This document shows, one piece after another, positions 4,048-5,814 of a stretch of 5,814 bases of DNA. The translations under genes were made by a program, and so were the position numbers. The notes below the pieces were generated by a model, which was given only the letters and a program-made list of their open reading frames with translations, was not told where the DNA came from and did no database searches. Position 1 is the stretch's first letter. Each line of letters opens with the position of its first letter. The stretch is from positions 1 through 5,814 of the forward strand of contig CALMIT010000586.1 in the NCBI GenBank assembly GCA_937864255.1, given 5' to 3'. This DNA comes from an uncultured Saprospiraceae bacterium. GTDB taxonomy: Bacteria; Bacteroidota; Bacteroidia; Chitinophagales; Saprospiraceae.

Positions 4048-5814
4048 TCAATCATTATCATAAATCACCTTCACACCCACGTCGTCCATTTTAGTGATGC
4101 GAATTTCGGTGCGGCGGTTTTCCTGATGAGCATCGTCGTCGCAGGATACGCCATTGGCGCAACGGTTGACCAACTGGCTTTCACCGTATCCTTTGGCAGC
4201 GATGCGATGCGCGGCTATACCCTTCGAGATGATGTACTGAACGGCGGCTTCCGCTCTTTTTTGCGAGAGGCGGGCATTGTAAGCGTCGTTGCCACGGCTG
4301 TCGGTGTGTGAGCCAAGTTCGATTTCCATGCCCGGATATTCGTTCATCAGCCGCACTACTTTGTCCAGTTCGCGGGAGGCGTCGGAGCGAATAGCCCACT
4401 TGTCAAAATCGTAATAAACATTTTTCAGCCGCACAGTTTTACCCACGCCGAGATCTTCACCTTCGAATACCACGGCGGGAGATTTGGACGGGAAGAGCGC
4501 CAAAAGAAGCTCCCGTTCCGGTATTTCACAATTTGCCACGAGTTCTCTCTTTGAAAGGATGTAGGCGCGTTTGCGGGTGGTAATCTGGTATTTGCAGCCG
4601 CATTTCAATTCGGTGGCAAATTCGCCCGCGCGGTCGGAACTGAGCACAAAAACGCTGTTGTCGCAGGTGTTTAAAAATTCAATCTCTGCGCCCGGAATTT
4701 CCGCTTCCGTATCGGCGTCGCTCACCTGTCCTGACAGCATCACAACTGATTTTTTGGACAGGGGAATTTTGTAGCCGCCCGGCGTTGCAAATACATCGGC
4801 AGCAGGAAGCGTGACGGTTTTCGGTTCATATCCTGGTTTGTTCACCCGGAAAGTGAGCCTGGTTTCGGGCGAGGAAGTAAAATTGATTTTGCCCGCTGCA
4901 TCGGTGGGCAGTTTATTTTCATTCAGTATCTCGTCGTTTTGTCCTGAAATTTCAACCAATTTTACCTCCGCCTGCGCTATTGGCAAACCAGTGAGCGCGT
5001 CTATCACTGCCACATTTTGTTCCAATAAACCGGTATTTTTTGGCGCTTCTGCCCACGACCAGGTATAAATGTCGTCGCTGCCCAGCCCGCCATTGCGCGA
5101 ACTCGACAGGTAGCCCGAACGCCCGTCTTCATTGACAAAAATACCGAAATCGTCTTTTTCGCTGTTGACCGGCGCGCCGAGGTTTGAAGCATTCCGCCAG
5201 GTATAATTTTCAGCAATTTTTTCGGCAGTAAAAATATCCAAACCGCCCAGTCCGGCGCGGCTGTCGCTCGAAAAATACAGCCGGTCGTCGTTCGCCAGAA
5301 AAGGAAAAATTTCGTTGCCGGCGGTGTTTATTTCAGCGCCGAGGTTTTGCGGAGCAGACCAATTGTTGTTCTCCCATTTTACCACGTAAAGGTCCATGCC
5401 GCCCAATCCGCCCGACTGGTCGGAAGCAAAAACCATCACCCTGCCATTTTTAGAAAGTGCAGGGTGGCAGACGCCAAATTCATCACTGTTGAAAGGCAGT
5501 TCGACGCCCGCCGACCAAAAGCCACTCTTTTTTTCGCTGTAATAAATTTTCAGGTCAATCACATTTTTGGAGTTTTTTCCCTCCAGGTTGTTTCTCGTAA
5601 AAAACATCGCCTCGCCGCCAGCTGCTACGCTTGCCGCACCGTCGTGATATTTTTTATTGATATTGCCAAAAAGCGGGCGCGGTTCGCCGAAGCCGCCGTC
5701 TTCATTTTTGGGCGCAAAATACAAGTTGGTAAATTCCTTTTTTGTCCATAAATCGCTGTGCGACACAGGATTAAAAGCGTTCCTCGACGAAGTGAAAATG
5801 ATTCCGCCATCTAC
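4048..5814 (-). CDS. PD40 beta-propeller / CRD / OmpA-family outer-membrane protein, PorE-like, 5' partial
   Basis: 588 residues are visible; the frame stays open through the right edge, so the N-terminus is missing. The GTG at 5766 is not the start: the codons before it read VDGGIIFTSSRNAFNP, itself a PD40 blade. Domains in visible numbering: PD40 blades near 1-30, 65-95, 122-146, 175-196 and 229-251, with the recurrent S-S-x-R-x-G-G-L-G-x-x-D-I-Y theme (SSDSRAGLGGLDIF, SSSRNGGLGSDDIY). Two carboxypeptidase-regulatory-like beta domains follow, about 265-353 and 356-440. The OmpA C-terminal domain is about 461-574, with NVYYDFDKWAIR, ELGSHTDSRGND, LSQKRAEAAVQYI and ENRRTEIRI, including the Asp and Arg that bind peptidoglycan diaminopimelate. 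Propeller, CRD, OmpA is the order in PorE of the type IX secretion machinery, but this phylum has many paralogues, so the secretion role is inference. It is probably anchored between outer membrane and peptidoglycan. Confidence 0.9.
   Translation of the reverse strand, partial: VDGGIIFTSSRNAFNPVSHSDLWTKKEFTNLYFAPKNEDGGFGEPRPLFGNINKKYHDGAASVAAGGEAMFFTRNNLEGKNSKNVIDLKIYYSEKKSGFWSAGVELPFNSDEFGVCHPALSKNGRVMVFASDQSGGLGGMDLYVVKWENNNWSAPQNLGAEINTAGNEIFPFLANDDRLYFSSDSRAGLGGLDIFTAEKIAENYTWRNASNLGAPVNSEKDDFGIFVNEDGRSGYLSSSRNGGLGSDDIYTWSWAEAPKNTGLLEQNVAVIDALTGLPIAQAEVKLVEISGQNDEILNENKLPTDAAGKINFTSSPETRLTFRVNKPGYEPKTVTLPAADVFATPGGYKIPLSKKSVVMLSGQVSDADTEAEIPGAEIEFLNTCDNSVFVLSSDRAGEFATELKCGCKYQITTRKRAYILSKRELVANCEIPERELLLALFPSKSPAVVFEGEDLGVGKTVRLKNVYYDFDKWAIRSDASRELDKVVRLMNEYPGMEIELGSHTDSRGNDAYNARLSQKRAEAAVQYIISKGIAAHRIAAKGYGESQLVNRCANGVSCDDDAHQENRRTEIRITKMDDVGVKVIYDND

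Noticed and set aside
5230..5420. Recurring CCGCCCAGTCCGGC-like and CCGCCCAATCCGCC-like strings
   Set aside because: These are explained by the repeated GGLGG motif of the PD40 blades, not by a DNA-level repeat.
5347..5751. 134-residue plus-strand frame inside the PD40-OmpA gene
   Set aside because: It is antisense to well-formed PD40 blades and has no domain of its own.

Overview
The window looks like part of a chromosome or contig from a Bacteroidota member, possibly Saprospiria- or Chitinophagia-like. Three things point there: a very large PD40 beta-propeller/OmpA envelope protein, an OmpA tail of the type common in that phylum, and a match to the Bacteroidota promoter box TAnnTTTG in front of the toxin-antitoxin pair. 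Most starts also lack a clear Shine-Dalgarno and sit in A-rich leaders. The phylum call is fairly secure; anything finer is a guess.

Layout. Bases 1-905 (+) hold the C-terminal half of a molybdopterin formate dehydrogenase alpha subunit that enters from the left edge. A ~100-base block of degenerate heptamer repeats with inverted symmetry (917-1017) separates it from a complete Bax inhibitor-1/YccA-type membrane protein (1050-1817, +). An unusually strong hairpin (1829-1885) closes this rightward half and also lies just past the end of the leftward genes. From there on every gene reads leftward: a HepT-type HEPN toxin (1907-2245) with its MntA-type nucleotidyltransferase antitoxin (2238-2534), a small two-helix membrane protein (2632-2838), and a five-helix membrane protein with an extracytoplasmic SRPBCC/START-like domain (3011-3928). 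An intrinsic terminator (3984-4033) follows, and then the 3' part of the PD40-CRD-OmpA gene (4048-5814), which leaves through the right edge.

Composition changes along the window. The formate dehydrogenase and OmpA genes are near or above 50% GC where I hand-counted single lines (47% at 301-360, 58% at 4681-4740). The block between the two hairpins is clearly AT-richer, reaching about 20% GC at 3541-3660. That block carries the toxin-antitoxin module and two poorly characterised membrane proteins, and reads as an accessory insert between more conserved envelope and metabolic genes. No transposase, integrase, tRNA or CRISPR array was seen.

Functionally there is no single pathway. The toxin and antitoxin form one self-contained module, regulated at protein level by AMPylation in studied relatives. 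The OmpA protein is an outer-membrane/peptidoglycan-associated protein whose visible domain order resembles PorE of the type IX secretion system. The formate dehydrogenase is probably one end of an operon to the left of the window. I found no convincing wholly new system; the best leads are the heptamer repeat block, the membrane-anchored SRPBCC protein and the AT-rich island.
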